Positions 9,469-17,867 of a stretch of 64,000 bases of DNA are shown here, in pieces (within the stretch, counting starts at the first letter, position 1; the number at the start of each line of letters is the position of its first letter). The position numbers and the translations under genes are program-made. The stretch comes from Caballeronia hypogeia (GTDB taxonomy: Bacteria > Pseudomonadota > Gammaproteobacteria > Burkholderiales > Burkholderiaceae): assembly GCF_001544875.2 (NCBI RefSeq), contig NZ_FCOA02000020.1, positions 1-64,000 of the forward strand, read 5' to 3'. The notes under the pieces are model-generated. The model did not search any database. It saw only the letters and a program-made list of their open reading frames with translations, and had not been told where the DNA came from.

Positions 9469-9864
9469 CTATTTGCTCCCCATCACCGAGCGCCAATGTG
9501 CCCGCACGTTTGCATCTAGAACTTCTTCTCGATTTATCGCCGTGCCTGTGTCGTGAGTAACCCGCCTCCTGATCTCGCCGACACAGAAATTGAAGTTCCT
9601 GGACTTTGCGTCCACTTTCTCGAAGACAATTTCGCCGCATCGAATTGGATACAGGGAAACCCATTGTTCCAGTTGCGCTTTGTCAGCGGTTAATAGAGGA
9701 TTGCTCGCAGGCACCACAAGCACACTACTGCCCGATGGCGGCGCTAGAGGCGCCGCACTTGATACTTCAGGGTTCATCGGCTGCTTCGGAAAGAAGTAGT
9801 ACACAGCCCCACCAATCGCGACGACAACCGCGAGCCCCGAGACGATCATCCAGAGATTACGCAT
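9469..9864 (-). CDS. Small membrane-anchored protein of the virB operon, unknown
   Basis: This 131-residue protein starts at 9864, supported by GGGAG about 8 bases upstream and by overlap with the lipoprotein stop. One N-terminal helix (WMIVSGLAVVVAIGGAVYYFF) is followed by a Pro/Ser linker and a small periplasmic domain with two cysteines (YPIRCGEIVFEKV and FNFCVGEIRRRV) that could form a disulfide. I recognise no named family. Its place between virB5 and virB6 is where many VirB operons carry entry-exclusion or accessory proteins, so a T4SS accessory role is likely but inferred. It ends 2 bases before the virB6 start. Confidence 0.75.
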   Translation of the reverse strand: MRNLWMIVSGLAVVVAIGGAVYYFFPKQPMNPEVSSAAPLAPPSGSSVLVVPASNPLLTADKAQLEQWVSLYPIRCGEIVFEKVDAKSRNFNFCVGEIRRRVTHDTGTAINREEVLDANVRAHWRSVMGSK

Positions 9865-10069
9865 CGGCTTTGCTCCCGAAGTAGGACGTATTGAGGTTCT
9901 GGAAGGCACATGCGCACGGCGACTTGTCGAACTTGTTTGACGTACTCGTGCAACCGGTCGCCAGAGCCACGAAGAGCAACACCACGAAAAGGCGCCACCC
10001 TTTTTGGAGAACTTTGAGGAGTGGCCAAAACGTCAGTATCGCCGGCAAGAAAGCGAATAGGATTTTCAT
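9857..10069 (-). CDS. Small T4SS lipoprotein, VirB7 candidate
   Basis: This 70-residue protein has a lipobox (LATGC, cysteine at residue 40) and a short mature part with two further cysteines (SPCACAFQNL). Small lipoproteins in this place usually act as VirB7, which anchors the outer-membrane core to VirB9. The N-terminus is unusual: a hydrophobic segment at residues 2-19 precedes a basic patch (KVLQKGWR) and then the expected lipoprotein signal at 27-39. A GGGAG ribosome-binding site supports the long start, so the double hydrophobic leader seems real. VirB7 is assigned from size, lipobox and context, not from clear sequence similarity. Confidence 0.7.
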   Translation of the reverse strand: MKILFAFLPAILTFWPLLKVLQKGWRLFVVLLFVALATGCTSTSNKFDKSPCACAFQNLNTSYFGSKADA

Positions 10070-10114
10070 ATGGCGATCTCCCTTGACGTCCGTGCTTACT
10101 GCATGCGGAAAAGG

Positions 10115-10777
10115 CTACTGGCCTGTGCGACGAAAATACTTCTGTGTTGCTGCGGTCGCTTGATTCTGCTGATTGAGCATATTCGCTTGCAGGTTCATGT
10201 TCATGGCATTGAGCTTCGCCATCGCACTTTGCAACATGCCGTTTTCACTCGAAATGCGGTTCTGTAGGTCTTGCGCGTCCTTGATGTTGCTCGTTGAATC
10301 GACTTGCTGGCTCATCACCGCCAGATTATTCAGGTGCGTCTGCACTTCCGAATACAAGGTATCGCCGCCAGCCATCGCGGCCCGCACCGAGTCCGTGCTC
10401 ATCTTGTAGGTCGTGGCATTTTGCGCCTGTGGATCAGCAAAGAGATCTTGCGGCATGGTATTGATCAGCTTTTCGTAGTAGCTTTGCCTGGCGCCAAACG
10501 CCCCACTCTGCTGTTGCGCCACGACTTCTTGCCACGAGCCCGGCACCACCGACGCTGAACTCATCGCTTGATTCAGACCAATCTGCCCGCGGCCGTAGCT
10601 ACCGGTGATCGCGGCGTATTGGCTCTTGAGCGTTTCGTATTGCTGCTGCATCTGCGTCAACTGCTGTTGTAATTGAATCATCGTTGCGGCGTCGAATGTC
10701 GGGATACCCGTGCAAAAAGCCGGCACCGGCGCGCCAAATGAAGCGATCATCGTGACGACAACGAGGACTTTTCTCAT
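10115..10777 (-). CDS. virB5: VirB5 minor pilin
   Basis: This 220-residue exported protein is expected at the pilus tip, where it helps recognise recipient cells. A signal peptide (RKVLVVVTMIASFGAPVPAFC) is followed by a mostly alpha-helical, Gln-rich body (MIQLQQQLTQMQQQYETLKSQ, then SENGMLQSAMAKLNAMNMNL), typical of the VirB5/TraC family. I prefer the ATG at 10777 over that at 10783, because an AGGAG motif sits 7 bases before the former and only 1 base before the latter. The virB4 stop overlaps the alternative start. Confidence 0.88.
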   Translation of the reverse strand: MRKVLVVVTMIASFGAPVPAFCTGIPTFDAATMIQLQQQLTQMQQQYETLKSQYAAITGSYGRGQIGLNQAMSSASVVPGSWQEVVAQQQSGAFGARQSYYEKLINTMPQDLFADPQAQNATTYKMSTDSVRAAMAGGDTLYSEVQTHLNNLAVMSQQVDSTSNIKDAQDLQNRISSENGMLQSAMAKLNAMNMNLQANMLNQQNQATAATQKYFRRTGQ

Positions 10778-10779
10778 GG

Positions 10780-13413
10780 TCATGCTCCTGGGCGCTTGAG
10801 GTTGTGCGTATTCTTGGCAATCGAACGTGCCATAAACACCGGTACCCACTGCTCGGGATCATCGGTTCCCAACTCACGAATGATTTGATCCATGAGCGCC
10901 ACGCCCTTGTCGTTCGACGAAAACACTGGGATGAACTCGGGCAGCTCTGATAGATCGAACTTCGCCTTGATCGACTCATTCCCGCGTCGAATCAGGAATG
11001 TGCGGCTTTCGACGGGCGTGTCCCGCACGAACTCATATTCCGCGGCCGTCAGCCCAAGCACGTCCACGAGATCAGTCCGCCTGGCTTCGCTGTTCGGCAG
11101 ATAGATCTTCGTTGCCGTTTGCTTCAGAATCGAGTCGGTTTCGCTGTATAGATATTTCGCGTCAGGTGTGACGAAGACCAGCAACCCGTTCTTGCGCCGA
11201 ATCTGCATGATGTAGCTGTCGATCTTCTCGCGCCAATATGCATGCTTGACCAGGTTTTGGCCTTCTTCCAAGACCAGGATGAACGGCTCTCCGTTCATCG
11301 CTTGCTCGATGCGATGAAACGGGTAGCTCAGCACGACCGGGAGTTCGGGCCGCGCCACGCCGTCCTTGATGAGTTGCCGCATCTCGTAGCAGTAGTGCCG
11401 ACAGGTGCTCAGATCGATGTTGTCATGCGCGTTGTCGAACACGCCCCAATTCGCACCCATGTGACCGTTCGCGCCGTGCCATATGCGCATGTCTTTTGCC
11501 AGCTCGGCTTGACCGAAACACCACGCAACATTACGTAGACGACGGTCTTCTTCCGGCAGCTCGTAGTTTTCCTGAACGGCCCTCTTGAAGCGCTCGATAT
11601 CGTCGGGCGTGATCCGTCCGCCGTAGCACGTACGCATCAGCGAAAGCAGCTCAACCAGGTAGGCGCGATTCTCCGGTGTGTCGGGTAGCTTCATCGGATT
11701 CCAGCCGGTGCTGCCCTGTACCGTGAGCGTTGTGTGCTGGCCGCCCATCGCGCACATAAAGACCTTCGCCCCCTCGCGGTTGTCAAACCAGAACACCCGT
11801 GGCCGAGCCTTGTCGGCCATCGTGATCAACGCCGACAACAAGGTCGTCTTACCCGCTCCAGTGTCCGCCGCAAAGCCCGTATGACCTGCCACCATCCCTT
11901 CCATTTCACGATGGAAGTTGAAGTAATAGGCGGTGCCGCTCTGGGTCTCGAACGGCATGATGGCCGGCCCCCATAGGTTGCCGTCGATCTTCCCGACCGC
12001 GAAGTTATGCAACGAGGCGAATCCAGCAAAGTTGCTCGACTTGATCTTGCCGCGGCGCCCCATGAAGTGTTGCGCCTGCCCAGGCAACTGAGCCCAAAAG
12101 AAGGTCTCCACCGCGAACCACTCGCGCACCGGCTTGACGCCAAGGTTGACGAACGCCTTTTTGAGCAGGCCAACTGCTGCATCCAGCTCGGCGATCGTCT
12201 GCCGCTTGTTCTCCGTGGGATCACCGAACTTCGTCGTCGCCGGCACGTGCACGAGCATGCTTAGGTGATGCAGGCCGTTCACCGATCGACCACGAGTCAG
12301 GTCTTGCAAACCCTGGGTGATCTCGTCCCTATCTTCGTCCGCCGTACCCTCCCGGTCATTGACCACGATACGCCGACGCTCCTGCTTCATATCGTGTTCG
12401 GCTGTAATCCGGTCGGTAAAGAAGAACGACTGCGTGATGATGTATTCGACCGGCTGACGGAGGAATTCGTCAAGCATGCGCGACGGCGTGCGCGAAGGCC
12501 ATTCAGCCATGCTCAGCATGGCACCGGCGCGTGTACCGCTCAGGTTCTGAACGGCCATCATGTTGCTGACCATTCTGAAATCGAGATACGACACCGCGAG
12601 CGTGCGGTCGAGCTGCAGCTCAGTTAGCGGTACGCGCTCGTCTTCCAGATTGATGAGGTAGTGCAGGAAGGCCCCTATCTCGGTGTAGTCGGCACCGAGG
12701 AAGTCGAGCACGTCATCGCGCCTATACGCGTCGTGGTCGCCGTGTAAGCCCTGAAACTCGTGCCATCCCAGCTTGAACCGCTCGATGGCAGTCTGCGCAT
12801 CGGTTCGACTGACGCGCTCACGTACGAATTCCGGCCTGCGTTGAACGGTTAGTTTGCGCGCGCCGTAGCTCGACAACGTTTGCGCGATCAAGTTGGCAGC
12901 ATCGTTGAGGTCTTTTGCCTGATCTTCGAACGACTCAAGATCCTCTTTCGTCACGCTCGCGCTCGACATGAGTGAAAACAGCCGGTCCAAAACACCGGGC
13001 GCACCTTGCCGGAAACGGTTACGGACGATGGATATGTAAATTTCGTTCACGAAGAACGAGCGCGCTTCATAACGCTCCCGCCAAGCTTGATTGAAGCGCT
13101 GCGCGAGCCACGTGCCGCCCTCCCCTGTCGGATACTGATTCATCTTGCGACGAACCAGATGGACGTACACGCCACGGTCGCTATTCGCGATCGAACGCAG
13201 CACCGTGTTGCGACGGCGCTCGAACTGCTTGACTTGGGCTGCGCTTAACGACTCGAAAAGGAGACCGTCGAGCTTGATGACCTGCAGCAAGCCGTCATCC
13301 TTGGTGATGACGGTTTCATCGTCGTAGTGCACCGTGTACGGAATCATGTCGCTCAGGGCCATTTCCCTGGCGTCGGCGACGGCACCTTCTGGCGTCGGCA
13401 TCGACAACGACAT
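10780..13413 (-). CDS. virB4: VirB4 T4SS ATPase
   Basis: This 877-residue ATPase is the largest motor of the T4SS and powers pilus biogenesis and transfer. The N-terminal CagE/TrbE/VirB4 domain (about residues 20-420) contains long helical stretches; the C-terminal RecA-like domain has Walker A in TGAGKTTLLSALI and a Walker B-like LVLEEGQNLVK, in which glutamates replace the usual Asp-Glu pair. I chose the ATG at 13413 because AAAGGAGA lies 9 bases upstream. An earlier in-frame start overlaps virB3 by 14 bases. The gene is full length with no visible lesion. Confidence 0.96.
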   Translation of the reverse strand: MSLSMPTPEGAVADAREMALSDMIPYTVHYDDETVITKDDGLLQVIKLDGLLFESLSAAQVKQFERRRNTVLRSIANSDRGVYVHLVRRKMNQYPTGEGGTWLAQRFNQAWRERYEARSFFVNEIYISIVRNRFRQGAPGVLDRLFSLMSSASVTKEDLESFEDQAKDLNDAANLIAQTLSSYGARKLTVQRRPEFVRERVSRTDAQTAIERFKLGWHEFQGLHGDHDAYRRDDVLDFLGADYTEIGAFLHYLINLEDERVPLTELQLDRTLAVSYLDFRMVSNMMAVQNLSGTRAGAMLSMAEWPSRTPSRMLDEFLRQPVEYIITQSFFFTDRITAEHDMKQERRRIVVNDREGTADEDRDEITQGLQDLTRGRSVNGLHHLSMLVHVPATTKFGDPTENKRQTIAELDAAVGLLKKAFVNLGVKPVREWFAVETFFWAQLPGQAQHFMGRRGKIKSSNFAGFASLHNFAVGKIDGNLWGPAIMPFETQSGTAYYFNFHREMEGMVAGHTGFAADTGAGKTTLLSALITMADKARPRVFWFDNREGAKVFMCAMGGQHTTLTVQGSTGWNPMKLPDTPENRAYLVELLSLMRTCYGGRITPDDIERFKRAVQENYELPEEDRRLRNVAWCFGQAELAKDMRIWHGANGHMGANWGVFDNAHDNIDLSTCRHYCYEMRQLIKDGVARPELPVVLSYPFHRIEQAMNGEPFILVLEEGQNLVKHAYWREKIDSYIMQIRRKNGLLVFVTPDAKYLYSETDSILKQTATKIYLPNSEARRTDLVDVLGLTAAEYEFVRDTPVESRTFLIRRGNESIKAKFDLSELPEFIPVFSSNDKGVALMDQIIRELGTDDPEQWVPVFMARSIAKNTHNLKRPGA

Positions 13414-13435
13414 GTCGAACTTCTCCTTTAAGACA

Positions 13436-13735
13436 TCAGCGAGGCGCATAGCGTCGGCATCCCCAGAATCGTTTGTTCGGACACGTCTTCAGGTGGGTCG
13501 CGGCTGACAGGATGTCGAACAGGTACACGTCTTTCAGGCAAACAAGGTAGCTCATCAGCAGCAGAACGGGGATGCATGCCGCAGCCCAAACAGATCGGGT
13601 GATCAACGCAGCCATACCGGGGAAATAAAAGCTCATCGCCAGACTGGCGAGCGTCAGCCCGCCGATCATGGTGGGACGGGTCATCGCCGCCACGAGCGAT
13701 TCGCCCTCGTCGTCCATTTGCGCGTCGTCGGTCAT
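13436..13735 (-). CDS. virB3: VirB3 T4SS inner-membrane protein
   Basis: This 99-residue protein has the usual VirB3 layout. A polar start (MTDDAQMDDEGESLVAAMTR) is followed by two close hydrophobic helices (GGLTLASLAMSFYF and the ACIPVLLLMSYLVC region), then a soluble tail. It overlaps virB2 by four bases (ATGA) and lies just before virB4, the canonical order. VirB3 works with VirB4 at the inner membrane during pilus assembly. Confidence 0.88.
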   Translation of the reverse strand: MTDDAQMDDEGESLVAAMTRPTMIGGLTLASLAMSFYFPGMAALITRSVWAAACIPVLLLMSYLVCLKDVYLFDILSAATHLKTCPNKRFWGCRRYAPR

Positions 13736-14109
13736 GAGATGGCCCCCACGGAACGAGAACGAAGATCAGCGACGATATTCGGGGCGAAGAATACGAGGGC
13801 AATGCCAAGTCCCCAACCGCCAAGCGTCATCAGGTCGATGCGACCGCTTTTCCAGCGATAGCCCTGAATCGCTAAGGTGATGATCCCGATGTAGTAGCCC
13901 CACTCGAACACGAGAAGTTGCGTGATCGACTTCAGGAATGCCGTAATGCCGGCGAACGCTCCCGAGGCGTCTTGTGCGTAGGCGAACTGCGGAAGAAATA
14001 CGAAGGCGAGCATGATCACATTGCTCGTCAGATCAAGAAGTTTGTCTAAATCCCCTCTCTTGCATGGGACTACTAAATGTTCCTTTTCGGTACCGTTGCC
14101 CTCTTTCAT
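13732..14109 (-). CDS. virB2: VirB2 major pilin
   Basis: This 125-residue pilin precursor has a long leader with a cleavage site predicted after QFAYA, giving a mature pilin of about 80 residues starting QDASGAF. The mature part has two hydrophobic helices (FLKSITQLLVFEWGYYIGIITLAI and GGWGLGIALVFFAPNIVADL) around a short polar loop (YRWKSGRID), as in TrbC/VirB2. A GAGG motif precedes the ATG. It is the first recognisable T4SS gene of the operon and overlaps virB3. Confidence 0.85.
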   Translation of the reverse strand: MKEGNGTEKEHLVVPCKRGDLDKLLDLTSNVIMLAFVFLPQFAYAQDASGAFAGITAFLKSITQLLVFEWGYYIGIITLAIQGYRWKSGRIDLMTLGGWGLGIALVFFAPNIVADLRSRSVGAIS

Positions 14110-14136
14110 TATGGACCTCGCAGCTTGTGAGTTTTC

Positions 14137-14436
14137 CTACGTCGAGAAGACCACAGACACTGTCTTGGTGTGCGGACAGCTCTCCTTGATGAAATCGACG
14201 GCTATGTCCAAACGCTTCCAAAGCTTGGTTTTGCCGAGCGCAGTAACGACCTCGTACATTTTTTCCTGCGCGGGTAGCCTCACAGTCATTTGCCACCACC
14301 GGCTACCTTCATGTTCTGTTTCAGCTAGGTAAACCACGTAGTCCGGTTGAGCCTCGTCGAGCACGGTCAACTCTTTTTTGGTCAGGGTGAGCACTTCTTC
14401 CTCGCTGTCGCGAAACAAAAACGGAAGTAATGCCAC
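14137..14436 (-). CDS. Hypothetical protein upstream of virB2
   Basis: This 99-residue soluble protein with a GTG start lies 27 bases before virB2 on the same strand, so it probably opens the virB transcript. It is highly charged, with an acidic/basic first third and a YEVVTALGKTKLWKRLDIAVDFIKESC segment that could be a helical DNA- or protein-binding surface. I recognise no family and see no clear ribosome-binding site. A role in regulation or accessory T4SS function is possible from position only. Confidence 0.6.
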   Translation of the reverse strand: MALLPFLFRDSEEEVLTLTKKELTVLDEAQPDYVVYLAETEHEGSRWWQMTVRLPAQEKMYEVVTALGKTKLWKRLDIAVDFIKESCPHTKTVSVVFST

Positions 14437-14580
14437 GGCAAGGCTCAGTTTTCCACGTTTGATACGGGTTTTTTCACGAATAACATCTTTCGTGTCACGA
14501 TGAAAGTGATTTGATTAATATAAAAGCACAAACATTAGATGAATGCAAGGAAGAAAACGCTTGATCGAAGGGAAATTTGA
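14437..14580 (-). promoter_or_regulatory. AT-rich virB upstream region with inverted repeat and parS half-site
   Basis: This is the most AT-rich stretch near the start of the virB operon and probably holds its promoter. An inverted repeat (CACGAA-8-TTCGTG) spans 14475-14494. Overlapping it at 14492-14500 is GTGTCACGA, identical to one arm of the 19-bp parS-like palindrome near parAB. I could not fix -35 and -10 boxes with confidence. Regulation by ParB or another plasmid protein is inference. Confidence 0.4.
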
Positions 14581-14997
14581 CCATGGCGCCGCGCTTCGCC
14601 GTACCGTTTATGGTCGAGAAAAGGCAATTAGACGGTGGTTGCCTGCCGATTTGATGTGAACGCTTTCAATCGTTTGCGAATCTGCCCAGAGGATAGTATC
14701 GGATATTTATCTGGAGAATCGTGTGATCGCTTCGACTCAATCGCTTCGATGAACGGATATCCAGCGCCGCGAGTTGCTGCCGGGACGGCGCCAGCCCCTC
14801 GCACTTGCGCAGCAGCTGCAGCGCAATGCCGGCGACAGCGGCGCGTCGTCGCGACGCTGCCGCCTCGTCTCGGGCGGGCCGGCCGGCGAAGTCCTTGCTA
14901 TCGAACGCATCCCCGCAGCCAAGTGTGATCAGAAGTCTACGCATGCGGTCACTGTGTTACGGCACTTCTCAGAGCAAAGCTTCGTACATGCTCGCAG
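14581..14997. other. Intergenic region between virB promoter and rep 3' end
   Basis: No gene is well supported here. A 92-residue minus-strand frame (14666-14944) has plausible codon use but no ribosome-binding site and no family I recognise, so I do not call it. Confidence 0.35.
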
Positions 14998-16503
14998 TCA
15001 CCCGCGGCGACTGGCCTCTCGAGCGGCTTTTCTGAGTTCGCCCGCGACGAAAGAGGTGAAGGTGTCGGCAACGCTGGGCCACCGCATGATATTGGTTCCG
15101 TTGACTTCAGCCGGCTTGAGCCCCTGTCGTGTGATGGCGCGCTGCCCGATGGTGCTTGCCGCAACGAACTTGCGGACCAACTCATCTCTCGCTTTCTTCT
15201 CGGCCGCGTCGAAGAACTTCCGAGCAGCGCCCTTCTCGTCTTGGCGCTGCTGGTCCGCTGCGGCATCAGCCGCGGCCACACTCTCGGCGACGGCTACCTG
15301 TCGGGTTTTCTTCCCTTCCTCCTGCGATTCTCGCTGACTCCTGCGCAGCTCTACGTCCCGGTCCGCGGTAGCCACACGGTAATCTTCGGCCAAGGCTTTC
15401 ATCAGGTAGGACGACGCCCTTCTGATGACGTCGCCTTTGGCGATCCTGAACCGGGTGTAGTCGATGGCTTGCTCGATGCGGGCATCTGTCCAGACGTGCC
15501 GGTTTTCCCGGATTTGAAGGAACTGCTTCGCGTCGAGGCCAAATTCCTTGTGGAGTGTCAGGTACAGCGCGGCCGATTCCATCATGTCGGCCTGCGCTGC
15601 GGCCGACGCTTCCTTGCGTTTCAACCGAAAGCGAATCTGGTCCTTCTTGCGCGACCCGGGCGTACCTGCGCGTGTTTCATAAGACATCTCGATGTCGGAC
15701 AGGTCGTTGATTTGCCTGACCGCTGGTTCGAGGTAGTCGCGCTTGAAATACTTGAATTCCGCATTGTTTGCCCACGACTTTCCCGGCAGGTTCCGAATCA
15801 GCTCGAGCGACAGCCACTCCGTCATACCGCCTGGCACCGCGGGCAGCACGTGGTCGTAAATAGCCCGCGCGTAGATAAGCTTGAACTTCGAGGTGGTCAG
15901 CAGACTCGTCCAGTACGAGCTTTCCGGGTCCTTGATGAGCCGCTGAAGTTCGACAGGCACCCGGAAGCGGATTCGTCCGTTGCGTACGCTGACACGGCCA
16001 ATCAGTTCCAGCCAGTCGCCATCCTCGTCGTTGACTGGAACTTCCCCCGCCTCGACGTCTTGGTCGACGTCTTCCACGTCAACGGCGTCCTCATCGCCGT
16101 CGGAGACGTCACGTGAAATATCAGTCATGCGCCCTTTCGAGTCGACCGATACGGTGGGCGCACTGGTAACCTCGAGCATGGACGACTTCACGCTGCGGAT
16201 CACACTGGAGAAATGCTTCTTGTTGTGACTGTCGTATCTCATCAGCCATTTGAAGAAGCTCAGCGAAACGTCGTACGCCTCACTGATTTCCCGTTCCTGC
16301 GCGACGATAAAATAAGCAGCGTCGACGAAGCGGCGGGCTGACAACCCGAGGCCAATGATGCGTGCGAATACGTTGTTCTTCTGATAGCCGATATCCTTGT
16401 CGGAACTTATTGCATCAATGGCGGTACCTGCCGGCGCGTTCTCGACGAACAGGTCGAGCGCGTACTGAAGCGGAGTCACTGTTCTTTCGACGCTGCTGGC
16501 CAT
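14998..16503 (-). CDS. rep: Rep_3 family plasmid replication initiator
   Basis: This 501-residue protein is expected to bind iterons and open the plasmid origin. It resembles Rep_3/RepB initiators. The first winged-helix-like part covers about residues 1-110, and the second follows an acidic insert (about 125-165, many Asp and Glu) with SSYWTSLLTTSKFKLIYARAIYD and GSRKKDQIRFRLKRKEA in the DNA-binding half. The C-terminal third is Ala/Arg/Gln-rich, probably coiled. The protein is longer than classic RepA or RepE (250-350 residues). The gene reads away from a dense iteron field starting about 45 bases upstream, the usual arrangement for iteron-controlled replicons. The ATG has no strong ribosome-binding site. 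Confidence 0.85.
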   Translation of the reverse strand: MASSVERTVTPLQYALDLFVENAPAGTAIDAISSDKDIGYQKNNVFARIIGLGLSARRFVDAAYFIVAQEREISEAYDVSLSFFKWLMRYDSHNKKHFSSVIRSVKSSMLEVTSAPTVSVDSKGRMTDISRDVSDGDEDAVDVEDVDQDVEAGEVPVNDEDGDWLELIGRVSVRNGRIRFRVPVELQRLIKDPESSYWTSLLTTSKFKLIYARAIYDHVLPAVPGGMTEWLSLELIRNLPGKSWANNAEFKYFKRDYLEPAVRQINDLSDIEMSYETRAGTPGSRKKDQIRFRLKRKEASAAAQADMMESAALYLTLHKEFGLDAKQFLQIRENRHVWTDARIEQAIDYTRFRIAKGDVIRRASSYLMKALAEDYRVATADRDVELRRSQRESQEEGKKTRQVAVAESVAAADAAADQQRQDEKGAARKFFDAAEKKARDELVRKFVAASTIGQRAITRQGLKPAEVNGTNIMRWPSVADTFTSFVAGELRKAAREASRRG

Positions 16504-16544
16504 GTTTCGCGGGCATCCGTGAACTTAAAATTTTCTGGACTCTA

Positions 16545-17720
16545 GCACGCAAAGGTGAGATGTCAATAAAAATCTCTCACCTTCCCTCGCCGCACAAGAC
16601 GATATGTCTCACCGTCGCGACACGATCTCTCACCTTAATGAGCGCTGCGTGGCGCGAAGCCTGTCCGGACAGCCTATTCCGGAGTTATTCACAGCGTCCG
16701 ACACTAAACCTCACCTCTGGCGGCGAAGGCGCTTTCCGTCTCACTTAAATGGACACCAAATCTCCCGTTCGTACCTCAGCATCTCACCGGAGCGGACAAA
16801 GTCTCTCACCTTCAGCCACAGCATCTCTCACTTTTTGGCGGCAACTATCTGATTTCAGGCGTATCTGGTCGCGCCTGTTAGTTTGTTGGTCTGTTTTGTT
16901 TATAAATAGAACCAACTAACCGGCTGAACCATCAGCCGGAAGCCTCTCTTTATAGCGAGTGAAACTGGCCGGCAGAACTCAAGCTACCCAGTGGCGCCCC
17001 TGCGTTTTAGATCGCATCACCCCTGGCGATCATTTTCGGAGAGAGAGTTAGCGGAGGGACCGTCCTTCGAATTGGAGGACCGCGAGCTTTTCCGCATCAT
17101 GAAAGGTGAGAGATGTTGTCCAAATAGGTTCAGTCCGTCCAGCTGAAGTTGACATAATCTCTCATCTTTGGCCGCGGGGCTCAACATCAGTGTAGTGAGG
17201 AGACGACGCCGCGCCAAATCCTACAAGTGTCACGACTGGTGACACTTGAAAAAACGGCGCAGGTGCAGCGTCTTTGCAGGGACAGTGCTGAGATCGCGTC
17301 AAAAAGGCTCGTATTGCGGTCGTGCCGTGCGAGATGGCCCGGCATTGTCGTGCGGACTATGAAAGGTGAGAGATATTGTCAGTCTTGTGCCCAGTTTCGA
17401 GGTAGCGCTGGGCTCACCTCAGCGCTAGATGCACAAGCTTGTGTATCCAGTTGCGTTGGCGCGGGCGACTAAGGTGAGAGACTGACGTTTTTTGCCTATG
17501 GTCCTCCGCTGTTTCGGCACCTTCTGATTGGTTCAGCGACATTGACTCCCCTCTTTGACCGTCCCGATCCCCAACGGGGATATCGAAATGTAATTTTCGT
17601 CCAGCCAAATTCAGGCAGTTGCGGTTTCGAGACACCCTTTCAAGAGGAAGCGCTTCCAAAATCTCTCACTTCTCGGGCGGTTGCCGACTTGCGAAAAATG
17701 AAGGTGAGAGTCTTTGTCCG
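16545..17720. other. Iteron-type replication origin (oriV)
   Basis: About a dozen copies of a motif close to GAAAGGTGAGAGATNTTGTC occur in both orientations. Plus-orientation copies include 16551, 17101-17120, 17361-17380, 17471 and 17701. Reverse copies (TCTCTCACCTT) lie near 16573, 16625, 16801, 16824, 17157 and 17661, and weaker ones near 16605 and 16780. A DnaA-like box (TTATTCACA) lies at 16685-16693. An AT-rich stretch at 16880-16912 is flanked by gtta...ccaactaac inverted repeats, and a 7-bp stem (CGGCTGA/TCAGCCG) lies at 16921-16938. The field sits between rep and parA, as expected for oriV. Confidence 0.85.
17225..17247. promoter_or_regulatory. Imperfect parS-like palindrome inside the origin
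   Basis: AAGTGTCACGACTGGTGACACTT matches the perfect sites downstream of parB except for one base in the right arm (TGGTGACAC in place of TCGTGACAC). It lies between two iterons, 620 bases before parA. It is probably a weaker ParB site that links partition and replication. Confidence 0.7.
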
Positions 17721-17814
17721 GAAATCGCGAGCGTTTTCCAACGGCGTGAGCGGTCAGTAGTCGCGGAAAAACAATGATTTACGGAACATTCTTGATCATA
17801 AGGCCGTCAATCAC

Positions 17815-17836
17815 ACGTAGTTCCTGTATTCTACGT
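17815..17836. promoter_or_regulatory. Inverted repeat upstream of parA, candidate operator
   Basis: ACGTAG and CTACGT are separated by 10 bases and lie 31 bases before the parA start. ParA proteins with an N-terminal HTH domain, like the one here, usually repress their own promoter, so this is a good candidate operator. The -10-like TATTCT lies inside the repeat. Confidence 0.45.
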
Positions 17837-17867
17837 TTAGACCAATTTTCCAAGGGAAAACTTCTAA

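Noticed and set aside
14666-14944. 92-codon minus-strand frame after rep
   Set aside because: Codon use is plausible, but no ribosome-binding site and no family match can be seen.
16551-17720. CRISPR array
   Set aside because: The repeats occur in both orientations with irregular spacing and lie between rep and parA, so they are iterons.
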